NCBI RefSeq assembly: GCF_000292345.1
Contig: NZ_ALOU01000016.1
Span: 62,001-126,000, forward strand
Direction of reading: 5' to 3'
Length of the DNA: 64,000 bases
Source of the DNA: Cupriavidus sp. BIS7
GTDB lineage: Bacteria; Pseudomonadota; Gammaproteobacteria; Burkholderiales; Burkholderiaceae
Shown here: positions 53,844 through 63,146 of the stretch, one piece after another
Numbering within the stretch: position 1 is the first letter of the stretch
How the letters are laid out: each line of letters starts with the position of its first letter
The notes under the pieces: model-generated
The model's input: the letters and a program-made list of their open reading frames with translations, nothing else
Told to the model about the DNA's origin: nothing
The model's database searches: none
Made by a program: the position numbers and the translations under genes

Positions 53844-54839
53844 TCAGGCGGTCAACTCGGCCGTGCGGCGACGGCGGCGGCTGACCGGTACGGGTGGATC
53901 GAGAAGCGTGGTCCAGTAGACGATCTTGAGCTCGCCTTCCATGGTCTCTACCAGGGCCGACAGGCTTTCCACCCAGTCGCCATCGTTGCAGTAGAGCTGG
54001 CCGTCTACCTCGCGGATCTCGGCCTTGTGGATGTGGCCACAGACCACGCCGTCGCAGCCGCGCCGGCGCGCTTCGTCGACCATCGCGTGCTCGAACGAGT
54101 TGATATAGCTGACGGCGTTCTTGACCTGGTGCTTCAGGTATTGGGAAAGCGACCAGTAATCGAAGCCGAGCTTTGCCCGCGCACGGTTGAAGTGGCGGTT
54201 CACGGCCAGGATCATCGTGTATAGCGAATCACCGAGATAGGCCAGCCACTTCGCGTGCTGGACCACGCCGTCGAACAGGTCGCCATGCACGACCCACAGC
54301 CGCTTGCCGGTGGCGGTCACGTGGATTGCATCCTCGCGAACGGTGATGTCGCCGAACGCCATGCCATCGAACTGCCGCGCCGCTTCATCATGGTTGCCGG
54401 GAACGTAAATGACGTCGGTACCCTTGCGTGCCTTGCGCAGCAGCTTCTGCACCACGTCATTGTGGCTCTGCGGCCAATACCAGCCGCGGCGTAGCTGCCA
54501 GCCGTCGATGATGTCGCCTACGAGGTAGAGCACGTCCGATTCGTTGTGCTTGAGGAAATCGAGCAGGTAGGTGGCCTGGCAGCCCGCCGTGCCCAGATGG
54601 ATATCGGACAGCCAGATCGCGCGATAGCGATGTACAGGGGGTTCGGCGTGGGGAGCAGTGCGGGGGGCGGAACTGGAGGGTTCGCGCAGCGGTGCGGCAG
54701 GTACAGAGGACAGTTCGGTGGGCGCCGGCATGTATGCCGCGAGCGCGGCTGACAGCGGGAGCGTGGCGTCAGGCTTGCCGCGCAGGCGCTGCGCGACTCT
54801 GGAAAGACGTCCGCGGGCGAATCGAATTGCTTGAACCAT
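53844..54839 (-). CDS. UDP-2,3-diacylglucosamine diphosphatase-like metallophosphoesterase (LpxH paralogue)
   Basis: A 331-aa protein. The catalytic metallophosphoesterase motifs are in order: LSDIHLGTAG, YLVGDIIDGW, VPGNHDE, VVHGDLFD and VCGHIHKAE. This matches the LpxH/YfbR-like calcineurin superfamily. A proline-rich N-terminal extension of about 65 residues precedes the domain. True LpxH is about 240 aa, so I call it a paralogue. It lies with a GT4 enzyme and DgkA, suggesting lipid turnover at the inner membrane. The start is ATG 54839. Confidence 0.85.
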   Translation of the reverse strand: MVQAIRFARGRLSRVAQRLRGKPDATLPLSAALAAYMPAPTELSSVPAAPLREPSSSAPRTAPHAEPPVHRYRAIWLSDIHLGTAGCQATYLLDFLKHNESDVLYLVGDIIDGWQLRRGWYWPQSHNDVVQKLLRKARKGTDVIYVPGNHDEAARQFDGMAFGDITVREDAIHVTATGKRLWVVHGDLFDGVVQHAKWLAYLGDSLYTMILAVNRHFNRARAKLGFDYWSLSQYLKHQVKNAVSYINSFEHAMVDEARRRGCDGVVCGHIHKAEIREVDGQLYCNDGDWVESLSALVETMEGELKIVYWTTLLDPPVPVSRRRRRTAELTA

Positions 54840-54911
54840 GGCGGCCCCGGTATCGGCGATGGCTGCATTGAGCCAGCGCGCCGTGACGGAACCGTGACGG
54901 AAACATGAACG

Positions 54912-55946
54912 TCACATGAACCCTGTCGGGGCGTCTCCGCGATGCAACGCGCCCGCAATTTCCGGTGCAGGAGCGATGGGTGCCCGCAGCGCCGCGAGCG
55001 CCGCCAGCGTAGCGTCCACTGCACGCCGGTCGCGCAACAGCGAAACGTGGCCAATGCCGCTGAGCGCAATATGGCTTGCTCCTTCGAACCACGAGGTGCC
55101 GGGCGGGCCGGCTATCGAATCGTGCCAACTGAATACCGAGACAATGCGCGCGCGCATCTCCGGCGTTTCCGACGCTGCCAGGGTCGTCAGCCAGGGGCTG
55201 GCCCAGCGCATCTGGCGAGCATTGCGGCCGCCGCCGAAGCGTGCCAGCGCGCAGCCGTAGTGCGGACTGCCGAGTGTCACGATGCCCGCGCACGGGGCGG
55301 GCTCATCCGCCTTGTTGGCCAGCACCTGTGCCGCGCGTGCGACGAGTCCGCCCATGCTGTGGCAGACCAGCAGCGGAGCGCTTCCCGTGCGCGCGTGCAT
55401 TTCACGCAAGCGGGTCAGGAGTTTCGGCGCGTAGTCGTCGATATCGCCAAGCACCGGGGTCAGGTCGATGCCTTCGCAGCGATAGCCGGCGGCGGCCAGC
55501 GAGGGTGCCATGTCCAGCCAGACCGCATGATTGCAGCCGTAGCCGTGAACCAGCAGGACGCATGGCGTATCGGGCAGCGGAGTGGCGGGTTGTGCGAAGG
55601 CAAGTCGCGAACGGAACGGCTGTAGCCAGTTGAACATCCGGAATACGGCCCGGCATTCGGCCAGGTAGCACGCCAGTGCTTCGCGCCTGCCGAGTGGCAG
55701 TGGGGTGAGTACGTCGGGAGGTTGTGGTGGCCGGGCCGAGGCCGGGACGGCAAGCCCGCCCAACGTCGCGATGAACGCGATGCCGACACTGAGTCCGAAT
55801 GTGGCCAGCAAGGCCAGGACGCCTGCCAAGGCCGCCACGGGCCACGACCAGCCCGCCCCGGCAGCCAGAGCCGCCGCAAGCCCGCCGGCTGCCGCCACCT
55901 GTACGGCAACGGCGGCGCGGCGCAGCGCGGCGGCCGTCAGGCTCAT
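54912..55946 (-). CDS. Membrane-anchored alpha/beta hydrolase (lipase-like)
   Basis: A 344-aa protein with two or three N-terminal hydrophobic stretches (LAAALAAGAGW, PVAALAGVLALLATFGLSVGIAFIATLGG). The hydrolase domain starts PCVLLVHGYGCNHAVW and has the nucleophile elbow CHSMGG, with cysteine instead of the usual glycine in the first place of GxSxG. The Asp and His of the triad are toward HDSIAGPPGT and GIGHVSLL. It overlaps the RDD gene by ATGA, so the two are coupled. The substrate is unknown. Confidence 0.82.
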   Translation of the reverse strand: MSLTAAALRRAAVAVQVAAAGGLAAALAAGAGWSWPVAALAGVLALLATFGLSVGIAFIATLGGLAVPASARPPQPPDVLTPLPLGRREALACYLAECRAVFRMFNWLQPFRSRLAFAQPATPLPDTPCVLLVHGYGCNHAVWLDMAPSLAAAGYRCEGIDLTPVLGDIDDYAPKLLTRLREMHARTGSAPLLVCHSMGGLVARAAQVLANKADEPAPCAGIVTLGSPHYGCALARFGGGRNARQMRWASPWLTTLAASETPEMRARIVSVFSWHDSIAGPPGTSWFEGASHIALSGIGHVSLLRDRRAVDATLAALAALRAPIAPAPEIAGALHRGDAPTGFM

Positions 55947-56488
55947 GACTTCGGCGCAGGCCTCAGATCGGTCAGCCGTGTACCGGCCAGTCGGTCATGG
56001 AGGAATTGCCTGCGCGGATCCAGCCAGGCCAGCGAAATCCAGATCAGCAGGCCGATTGCCAGTGCGCCGATAAACGGGCCCTTGGTCAGGCCGAGCGCGT
56101 GGCCCACCGCCGCCGCCGGTGGCAGCCATAGCCATGCCAGCGCAAAACGCAGCAGCGCCTGCGGCCAGCGCGGCGGTACGCCAGCGGCCGTTTCCAGTCG
56201 GATGCGCCAGGTCTGCATGGCAAGGGTCTGGCCATTGCGTTGCCAGAACCACGAGAAATAGAACGCCAGGACTAGGAACATCCATGCCTGATCGATATAG
56301 GGCCGGTCGAGCCCGATCTGCTGCAGCAGCGGTCGGGCGATCAGGTAGACCGCGCTGGCAGCCATCAGTACGCCAAACAGCAGCACGCCCTCGTAAAGCA
56401 TGCAGAGCAGGCGGCGGCGCAGTGTTGGCGTGCGCGGAAACGGATCGGGAATGTGACGGGTAGAAGCGGCAGGCGTGGCGGCAGGCAT
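55943..56488 (-). CDS. RDD-family membrane protein
   Basis: A 181-aa membrane protein with the RDD-type pattern. The first basic TM region RRRLLCMLYEGVLLFGVLMAASAVYL is followed by AWMFLVLAFYFSWFWQRNGQTLAMQTWRIRLETA, a late TM, and HDRLAGTRL, the conserved end of the domain. The family may bind or transport hydrophobic ligands. Translationally coupled to the hydrolase downstream. No second domain is seen. Confidence 0.88.
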   Translation of the reverse strand: MPAATPAASTRHIPDPFPRTPTLRRRLLCMLYEGVLLFGVLMAASAVYLIARPLLQQIGLDRPYIDQAWMFLVLAFYFSWFWQRNGQTLAMQTWRIRLETAAGVPPRWPQALLRFALAWLWLPPAAAVGHALGLTKGPFIGALAIGLLIWISLAWLDPRRQFLHDRLAGTRLTDLRPAPKS

Positions 56489-56604
56489 AGCGCAAGGCGT
56501 AAGCGGTAAGCGGCCATTATGCCAAACACCGCTGTGGGAGCGCGTCGGGGCCGGGCCAGGTCGCGGAAGGGACGAGGAGGTGCTGGTGGAGGTGCTGGCG
56601 GGGA

Positions 56605-57408
56605 TTACTGGCGCTGCGAGTCGGTAGTGCTGAATTCTGTCGCGGCCTCGCCGGTGACCGGCGGCGACAGCGATGGCGACACTGCCGAGGCCGCTGGCGC
56701 GGGCGCCGCTGCAACGGGTGCGGCCATCGCGGGTGCCGGAGCGATAGGTGCGGAGGCGGCCGGTGCGGCGCCTGTGGCCGCCTGCGCTGCCGAAGCAGGG
56801 CCGGCGACTGCGCCCGGGGCGCTTGCCGGCCGCTTCTCCGGATGAAGCTGGTGACCTGTATCGACCGGTGGGCGCTTGCCCGAGGGCAGCGCGCTAACCG
56901 CGCCGGGCCGGCGCGGCACCTTCTCCGCAGCGGCGAGCTTCTTTTTCTGCTCTTCCGGCAATTGCTGGTAGCGGTCCCAGGCCTCCGCTTTCTTTTCCTG
57001 CGGCAGTGTGCGCGTGATCTGGTAGTTTTCCCGGGCCAGCCGGCGCTGCTGCGGGGTCAGCTTGACCCATTCGGCCATCCGTTCCTGCAGGCGCTGCTGC
57101 TCTTCCGGCTTGAGCTTCGGGTACCGGTCGGCGATTCGTTCCCACTTGTGCCGATTCAGTTCCGGAAACGTCTCCCAGATCGGCTGGAGCGGCGCAAGGA
57201 TCTGCTGGTGAGCGGGTGAAAGCTCGGCCCAGGTTGGATGCGCATTAACAATCGGGTGCGGTGCGGCTGGCTGACTGGCTGCCGGGCCCTGGGCCTGCGC
57301 CACAGGCGTGGCGATGCCGCCACAAAGTGCAGTGAGGATCAGGCCGGTTGCGAACAGTCTGGCAAACCGGCGGTGGAAGGCGTCGGAAGGGGGCGTCGCT
57401 CGAACCAT
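56605..57408 (-). CDS. DUF3106 secreted or periplasmic protein
   Basis: A 267-aa protein with an N-terminal hydrophobic segment (LFATGLILTALCGGIATPVAQAQ) that looks like a signal peptide. The DUF3106 core holds WAELSPAHQQILAPLQPIWETFPELNRHKWERIA and repeated LTPQQRRLARENY-type helices. A proline/alanine-rich tail follows from about residue 165. Such proteins occur beside ECF sigma factors in Burkholderiales. It lies 3 bp after a DUF3619 gene, so the three are likely one transcript. Confidence 0.82.
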   Translation of the reverse strand: MVRATPPSDAFHRRFARLFATGLILTALCGGIATPVAQAQGPAASQPAAPHPIVNAHPTWAELSPAHQQILAPLQPIWETFPELNRHKWERIADRYPKLKPEEQQRLQERMAEWVKLTPQQRRLARENYQITRTLPQEKKAEAWDRYQQLPEEQKKKLAAAEKVPRRPGAVSALPSGKRPPVDTGHQLHPEKRPASAPGAVAGPASAAQAATGAAPAASAPIAPAPAMAAPVAAAPAPAASAVSPSLSPPVTGEAATEFSTTDSQRQ

Positions 57409-57411
57409 TTG

Positions 57412-57849
57412 TTATTGCCCACGTTTCAGGTACACGTGGAAGCCCTGATCGGCGTACGCCGTCGGCGGGAGATCGTCGAGCAGCATCGCGGTATCCACGT
57501 CTGCCAGTTCCTCGACACGCTTCTGCTGTTGCCAGTGGTAGATGCCGATCAGGCCGGCACCAAGCGCCACCAGTGTCCAGACGAGGGCGAGCTTGCGCAG
57601 CCACGAACCTGCACGATGCAGTGGCGTGTCGTCCTCTTCCTCGAAGGCATAGCCATGATGGCCGCCAGGCAGGGCAAGCTGGGGCACGTGGGCGCGCACT
57701 TCCGCCTTCTTTGCGGCAAGCGCCATGCGCCGCGCGGCGGCAAGCCGTTCGGCAATGTCCGGCGGCAGTGCATCCGCCGAGGCATCTAGCGCCAGGCGGA
57801 TCTCGTGGGCGAAGCGCCGATCCTGGATATCTCGTTCGTTTCTGCTCAT
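57412..57849 (-). CDS. DUF3619 membrane protein, probable anti-sigma partner
   Basis: A 145-aa protein with a cytosolic N-terminal half (RRFAHEIRLALDASADALPPDIAERLAAARRMAL) and one TM (LALVWTLVALGAGLIGIYHW). The C-terminal periplasmic stretch is short. This topology matches anti-sigma factors, and DUF3619 proteins regularly accompany ECF sigma genes. The anti-sigma role is inferred. Its start overlaps the sigma factor stop (ATGA). Confidence 0.8.
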   Translation of the reverse strand: MSRNERDIQDRRFAHEIRLALDASADALPPDIAERLAAARRMALAAKKAEVRAHVPQLALPGGHHGYAFEEEDDTPLHRAGSWLRKLALVWTLVALGAGLIGIYHWQQQKRVEELADVDTAMLLDDLPPTAYADQGFHVYLKRGQ

Positions 57850-58412
57850 AGTCGGACCCCACGCGCGCGCAGGGCTTGCGCCAGAGTGTGCGTTGCACGG
57901 GAACAGTGCGTCTTTACGCTGCCTTCGGAGCAGCCCATCACGGCTGCCGTTTCGGCCACGTCCATATCCTCCCAGTAACGCATCAGGAAAGCCTCGCGTT
58001 GACGTGTGGGCAGACGCTGGATTTCCTGCTCGATGATATGCATGACCTGCGCCCGCTCGACCTTGTCTGCGCTGCTTTCGGCCATTTCCGTACCGGCTTC
58101 TGCCTCCAATGTGTCGAGCAGGTCGCTATCGTCGCCATCGCGCTCGTCGCGCAGGTTCGAGAACAGCGTCACCCAGGTATTGCGTACCTTCTGGCGCCGA
58201 AACCAGTCGTGGATCGTGTTCTGGAGGATACGCTGGAACAGCGGCGGCAGCTCGGCGGCACTTTTGTCACCGTACTTCTCCGCCAGTTTGATCATGGCAT
58301 CCTGCACGATGTCCAGCGCGGCCTCGTCGTCCCGCACGGCAAAGACGGCCTGCTTGAAGGCGCGTCGTTCCACGCTGGCGAGAAAGTCGGAGAGTTCCTG
58401 ATCGGTGGCCAT
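57846..58412 (-). CDS. ECF-type RNA polymerase sigma factor
   Basis: A 188-aa sigma-70 family protein with region 2 (DEAALDIVQDAMIKLAEKY, LPPLFQRILQNTIHDWFRRQ) and region 4 (RLPTRQREAFLMRYWEDMDVAETAAVMGCSEGSVKTHCSRAT), where the helix-turn-helix binds the -35. It lacks regions 1 and 3, as usual for ECF sigma factors. It directs RNA polymerase to a small set of stress promoters. The downstream genes DUF3619 and DUF3106 are coupled to it. Confidence 0.9.
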   Translation of the reverse strand: MATDQELSDFLASVERRAFKQAVFAVRDDEAALDIVQDAMIKLAEKYGDKSAAELPPLFQRILQNTIHDWFRRQKVRNTWVTLFSNLRDERDGDDSDLLDTLEAEAGTEMAESSADKVERAQVMHIIEQEIQRLPTRQREAFLMRYWEDMDVAETAAVMGCSEGSVKTHCSRATHTLAQALRARGVRL

Positions 58413-58790
58413 GCAGGCAAATACAGCAGTTGGGCGCGGGATTCGGGCCGAATGTGCCGCCTAAGTCCTGCGGCACCTCTGAAATGTCTGCGATCCTAGC
58501 AAAAAACACGTGGCTTCTGCCACTGCTGTATGCAAGTGCAGACATGATCGCGGCCTGTTCGGCACCTGCCGTTGCGTCGCCGCCGCGCCAGTGCCATGAA
58601 TTGATGTGAATTGCCCATAGACCGCGCTGGTGCATTGCAGTATCATCGACGGTTCACGACATCAGTGGTTGTCTCATCGGACCGCTTATGAGGCGGTCTT
58701 CTCATGCAGACGCGCACCGCTTGAACCCGAGCCACAAGCCCGGCAGAGAGCATCCAAACAATTTTTTGCCGAAAATTGCAAAGGACTGAA
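58413..58790 (+). other. Divergent region between sigma factor and ilvB, 378 bp, possible ilv leader
   Basis: This gap must hold the promoters of the sigma operon and of ilvBHC. On the + strand, ACCGC (58681-58685), GCGGT (58693-58697) and ACCGC (58716-58720) allow two exclusive hairpins. Just before them, a short frame reads GTG GTT GTC (three Val codons, 58666 on). An attenuator is possible, but no T-tract follows the second stem. An ATTTTTT run lies at 58771. Confidence 0.35.
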
Positions 58791-60554
58791 ATGAACATGC
58801 CCAGCGCGGAATTCTCCCACGCAGATAGCAATTCATCCTCCGCTCGCGAAATGATCGGAGCGGAAATCCTCGTCAACGCACTTGCCGAAGAAGGCGTCGA
58901 ATACGTCTGGGGTTACCCCGGCGGCGCAGTGCTCTATATCTACGACGAGCTCCACAAGCAAAAGAAATTCGAACATATCCTGGTGCGCCACGAGCAGGCC
59001 GCCGTCCACGCCGCTGACGGGTATGCCCGTGCGACCGGCAAGGTGGGCGTCGCGCTGGTGACCTCGGGCCCGGGCGTGACCAATGCCGTCACCGGTATTG
59101 CCACTGCCTATCTGGACTCGATCCCGATGGTGGTGATTACCGGCAACGTGCCGACTCACGCGATTGGCCAGGATGCGTTCCAGGAATGTGACACCGTCGG
59201 CATCACGCGTCCGATCGTCAAGCACAACTTCCTCGTGAAGGACGTGCGCGACCTGGCCGCGACGATCAAGAAGGCGTTCTTCATCGCCGCCACCGGCCGT
59301 CCCGGCCCCGTGGTGGTGGATATCCCGAAGGACGTGTCGCGCAATTCCTGCAAGTTCGAGTACCCCAAGTCCGTGGACATGCGGTCGTACAGCCCGGTGA
59401 ACAAGGGTCACTCGGGTCAGATCCGCAAGGCCGTGGCGCTGCTGCAGGGCGCCGAGCGTCCGTTCATCTATTCGGGCGGCGGCGTGGTGCTGGCGAACGC
59501 CAGCGAAGAGCTGCGCGAACTGGCTGCGCTCACCGGCCACCCGGTCACCAACACGCTGATGGGCCTGGGCGCGTTCCCGGGTACGAGCAAGCAGTTCGTC
59601 GGCATGCTTGGCATGCACGGCACGTACGAGGCCAACATGGCCATGCAGAACTGCGACGTGCTGATTGCCATCGGCGCGCGCTTCGATGACCGCGTGATCG
59701 GCAATCCGTCGCACTTCACCGCGCAGGCCCGCAAGATCATCCACATCGACATCGACCCGTCGTCGATCTCGAAGCGCGTCAAGGTGGATATCCCCATCGT
59801 CGGCAACGTCAAGGACGTGCTGCAGGAACTGATCGCCCAGATCAAGGCCAGCGACGTCAAGCCGAAGCGCGAGGCCCTGGCCAAGTGGTGGGATCAGATC
59901 GAGCAATGGCGCTCGGTGGACTGCCTCAAGTACGACCGCAATTCCGAGATCATCAAGCCGCAATACGTGGTGGAGAAGATCTGGGAACTGACGCACGGCG
60001 ATGCATTTATCTGCTCGGACGTGGGCCAGCACCAGATGTGGGCTGCGCAGTTCTACAAGTTCAACGAGCCGCGCCGCTGGATCAACTCTGGCGGCCTGGG
60101 CACGATGGGCGTGGGCCTGCCGTACGCAATGGGCATCAAGAAGGCGTTCCCGGACAAGGAAGTCGTCACCATCACCGGTGAAGGCTCGATCCAGATGTGT
60201 ATCCAGGAACTGTCGACCTGCCTGCAGTACGACACGCCGGTCAAGATCTGCTCGCTGAACAACGGCTACCTGGGCATGGTGCGCCAGTGGCAGGAAATCG
60301 AGTACGACAACCGTTACTCGCATTCCTACATGACCGCGCTGCCCGACTTCGTCAAACTGGCCGAGGCCTATGGCCACGTGGGCATGCGCGTCGAAAAGAC
60401 TTCCGACGTGGAGCCTGCGCTGCGCGAGGCCTTCCGACTCAAGGACCGCACTGTGTTCCTGGACTTCCAGACCGACCCCACCGAAAACGTGTGGCCGATG
60501 GTTCAGGCCGGCAAGGGGATCTCCGAAATGCTGCTCGGCGCGGAGGACCTGTAA
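58791..60554 (+). CDS. ilvB: Acetolactate synthase, large (catalytic) subunit
   Basis: A 587-aa TPP- and FAD-dependent enzyme of branched-chain amino acid synthesis; it makes acetolactate and acetohydroxybutyrate. The conserved GYPGGAVLYIYD, the catalytic Glu in RHEQAAVHAADGYARATG, FQECDTVGITRPIVKHNFLV and the TPP motif GEGSIQMCIQELSTC are all present. The start is ATG 58791 with AAGGA upstream. The small subunit follows directly. Homologues here are also called ilvI. Confidence 0.97.
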   Translation: MNMPSAEFSHADSNSSSAREMIGAEILVNALAEEGVEYVWGYPGGAVLYIYDELHKQKKFEHILVRHEQAAVHAADGYARATGKVGVALVTSGPGVTNAVTGIATAYLDSIPMVVITGNVPTHAIGQDAFQECDTVGITRPIVKHNFLVKDVRDLAATIKKAFFIAATGRPGPVVVDIPKDVSRNSCKFEYPKSVDMRSYSPVNKGHSGQIRKAVALLQGAERPFIYSGGGVVLANASEELRELAALTGHPVTNTLMGLGAFPGTSKQFVGMLGMHGTYEANMAMQNCDVLIAIGARFDDRVIGNPSHFTAQARKIIHIDIDPSSISKRVKVDIPIVGNVKDVLQELIAQIKASDVKPKREALAKWWDQIEQWRSVDCLKYDRNSEIIKPQYVVEKIWELTHGDAFICSDVGQHQMWAAQFYKFNEPRRWINSGGLGTMGVGLPYAMGIKKAFPDKEVVTITGEGSIQMCIQELSTCLQYDTPVKICSLNNGYLGMVRQWQEIEYDNRYSHSYMTALPDFVKLAEAYGHVGMRVEKTSDVEPALREAFRLKDRTVFLDFQTDPTENVWPMVQAGKGISEMLLGAEDL

Positions 60555-61046
60555 ATGCGACACATCATCTCGGTCCTGCTGGAGAACGAACCCGGCGCGC
60601 TGTCGCGCGTGGTGGGCCTGTTTTCGGCACGTGGATACAACATCGAGACGCTGACGGTGGCTCCCACCGAAGACGCGTCGCTGTCGCGGATGACCATTGT
60701 CACCACCGGTTCGGACGACGTGATCGAGCAGATCACCAAGCACCTGAACCGTCTGGTGGAAGTGGTCAAGGTGGTGGACCTGACCGAAGGCGCGCATATC
60801 GAGCGCGAGCTGATGCTCGTGAAGGTGCGTGCCGTCGGCAAGGAGCGCGAGGAAATGAAGCGCACCGCCGACATTTTCCGTGGCCGCATCATCGACGTGA
60901 CCGAAAAGACGTACACCATCGAGCTGACCGGCAACGGCGGCAAGCTGGATGCGTTCCTCGATGCCATCGACCGCACCGCGATCCTGGAAACCGTCCGTAC
61001 GGGCGGCTCAGGTATCGGCCGCGGCGAACGCATCCTGAAGGTCTGA
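60555..61046 (+). CDS. ilvH: Acetolactate synthase, small (regulatory) subunit
   Basis: A 163-aa protein with an N-terminal ACT domain (RHIISVLLENEPGALSRVVGLFSARGYNIETLTV) and the C-terminal ALS_ss domain (AHIERELMLVKVRAVGKEREEM). It binds valine and lends feedback control to IlvB. The ATG directly follows the ilvB stop codon, so the two are made together. Length is as expected. Confidence 0.97.
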   Translation: MRHIISVLLENEPGALSRVVGLFSARGYNIETLTVAPTEDASLSRMTIVTTGSDDVIEQITKHLNRLVEVVKVVDLTEGAHIERELMLVKVRAVGKEREEMKRTADIFRGRIIDVTEKTYTIELTGNGGKLDAFLDAIDRTAILETVRTGGSGIGRGERILKV

Positions 61047-61163
61047 CCGGCGCCCCCGGCAGCCAAGGCCACAAGCCGACACGCAGTATCCCGAAGCGGC
61101 GCGGCGCATCTGGACAAACAGACATCGATGCGTCTCGCCGACACCCCTGATAAGCAGATTTGA

Positions 61164-62198
<1,035 letters not shown>

Positions 62199-62256
62199 GC
62201 AGTACCTAAGCTGTACCGGGCGAGGCAGGGCGCCGCAGGCGCCTTGCGTACCCTGG

Positions 62257-62325
62257 AAGCCGCCGGGTTTTCCGCCAGTCTCCTGTGTTGCAGGAGACAT
62301 TTTGGCGGGGGCCGGGCGGCTTTTT
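62257..62325 (+). terminator. Three-helix terminator after ilvC
   Basis: Nested pairings are GCCGCC/GGCGGC (62259-62264 and 62315-62320), CCGCCA/TGGCGG (62272-62277 and 62303-62308) and GTCTCCTG/CAGGAGAC (62278-62285 and 62291-62298). A run of five T follows at 62321. It is an unusually long but convincing Rho-independent structure, 60 nt past the stop. Confidence 0.88.
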
Positions 62326-62467
62326 GCTATCCTTGTCGGGTTTTTCAGGCAGTGGCCTGATTTTTTCCATTTTTCGCGGCAATACACCCGACTGACACAC
62401 CAGCGCGCACAATGTGTGTGGCGTGCCTGGCGCCTTGTCCTGGCGCGAACAACTAGACCTCTCTTGC

Positions 62468-63121
62468 ATGAACTATCCTCATCCGCTGATCGCCCGTGAA
62501 GGCTGGCCGTTCCTGGCTGGCGCATTCATCATCTCGCTGCTGGTGCATGTCAGCGCGGGCTTCTGGTGGGCGTTGCCGCTGTGGATCATTACGATTTTCG
62601 TACTCCAGTTCTTCCGTGATCCGCCCCGGCCGATTCCGTCCGCGCCCAATGCGATCCTGGCGCCGGCCGACGGCCGCATCGTCGTGGTCGAGAAGACGCA
62701 GGACCCCTACGCCGGCCGCGAGGCGCTGAAGATCAGCGTGTTCATGAACGTGTTCAACGTGCACTCGAACCGCTCGTCGCTCGACGGCAAGGTCGAGAAG
62801 CTCGAATATTTTCCCGGCAAGTTCGTCAACGCCGATCTCGACAAGGCTTCGGTCGAGAACGAGCGCAATGCCGTGGTGATCCGCCGCGCGGCCGATGGCC
62901 AGGTTGTGACGCTGGTGCAGGTGGCCGGCCTGGTGGCACGCCGTATCCTCTGCTACACGAAGGTCGGTGAAACGCTCTCGCGCGGCCAGCGCTATGGCTT
63001 CATCCGTTTCGGCTCCCGCGTGGACGTGTACCTTCCGGTGGATGCCCGTCCGCGCGTGACGATCGGCGAGAAGGTCTCGGCCTCGTCGACCGTGCTGGCC
63101 GAGCTGGACGTTCAGGCGTAA
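62468..63121 (+). CDS. psd: Phosphatidylserine decarboxylase (short form)
   Basis: A 217-aa inner membrane enzyme that turns phosphatidylserine into phosphatidylethanolamine. A hydrophobic N-terminus ([34 protein letters not shown]) is followed by [12 protein letters not shown] and the autocatalytic cleavage region [10 protein letters not shown], where the serine becomes the pyruvoyl group. This is the short PSD type of many proteobacteria. The pssA gene follows after 25 bp, making a lipid synthesis pair downstream of ilvC. Confidence 0.95.
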   Translation: MNYPHPLIAREGWPFLAGAFIISLLVHVSAGFWWALPLWIITIFVLQFFRDPPRPIPSAPNAILAPADGRIVVVEKTQDPYAGREALKISVFMNVFNVHSNRSSLDGKVEKLEYFPGKFVNADLDKASVENERNAVVIRRAADGQVVTLVQVAGLVARRILCYTKVGETLSRGQRYGFIRFGSRVDVYLPVDARPRVTIGEKVSASSTVLAELDVQA

Positions 63122-63146
63122 TCACCGTTGCGACAGGGGACACTGA

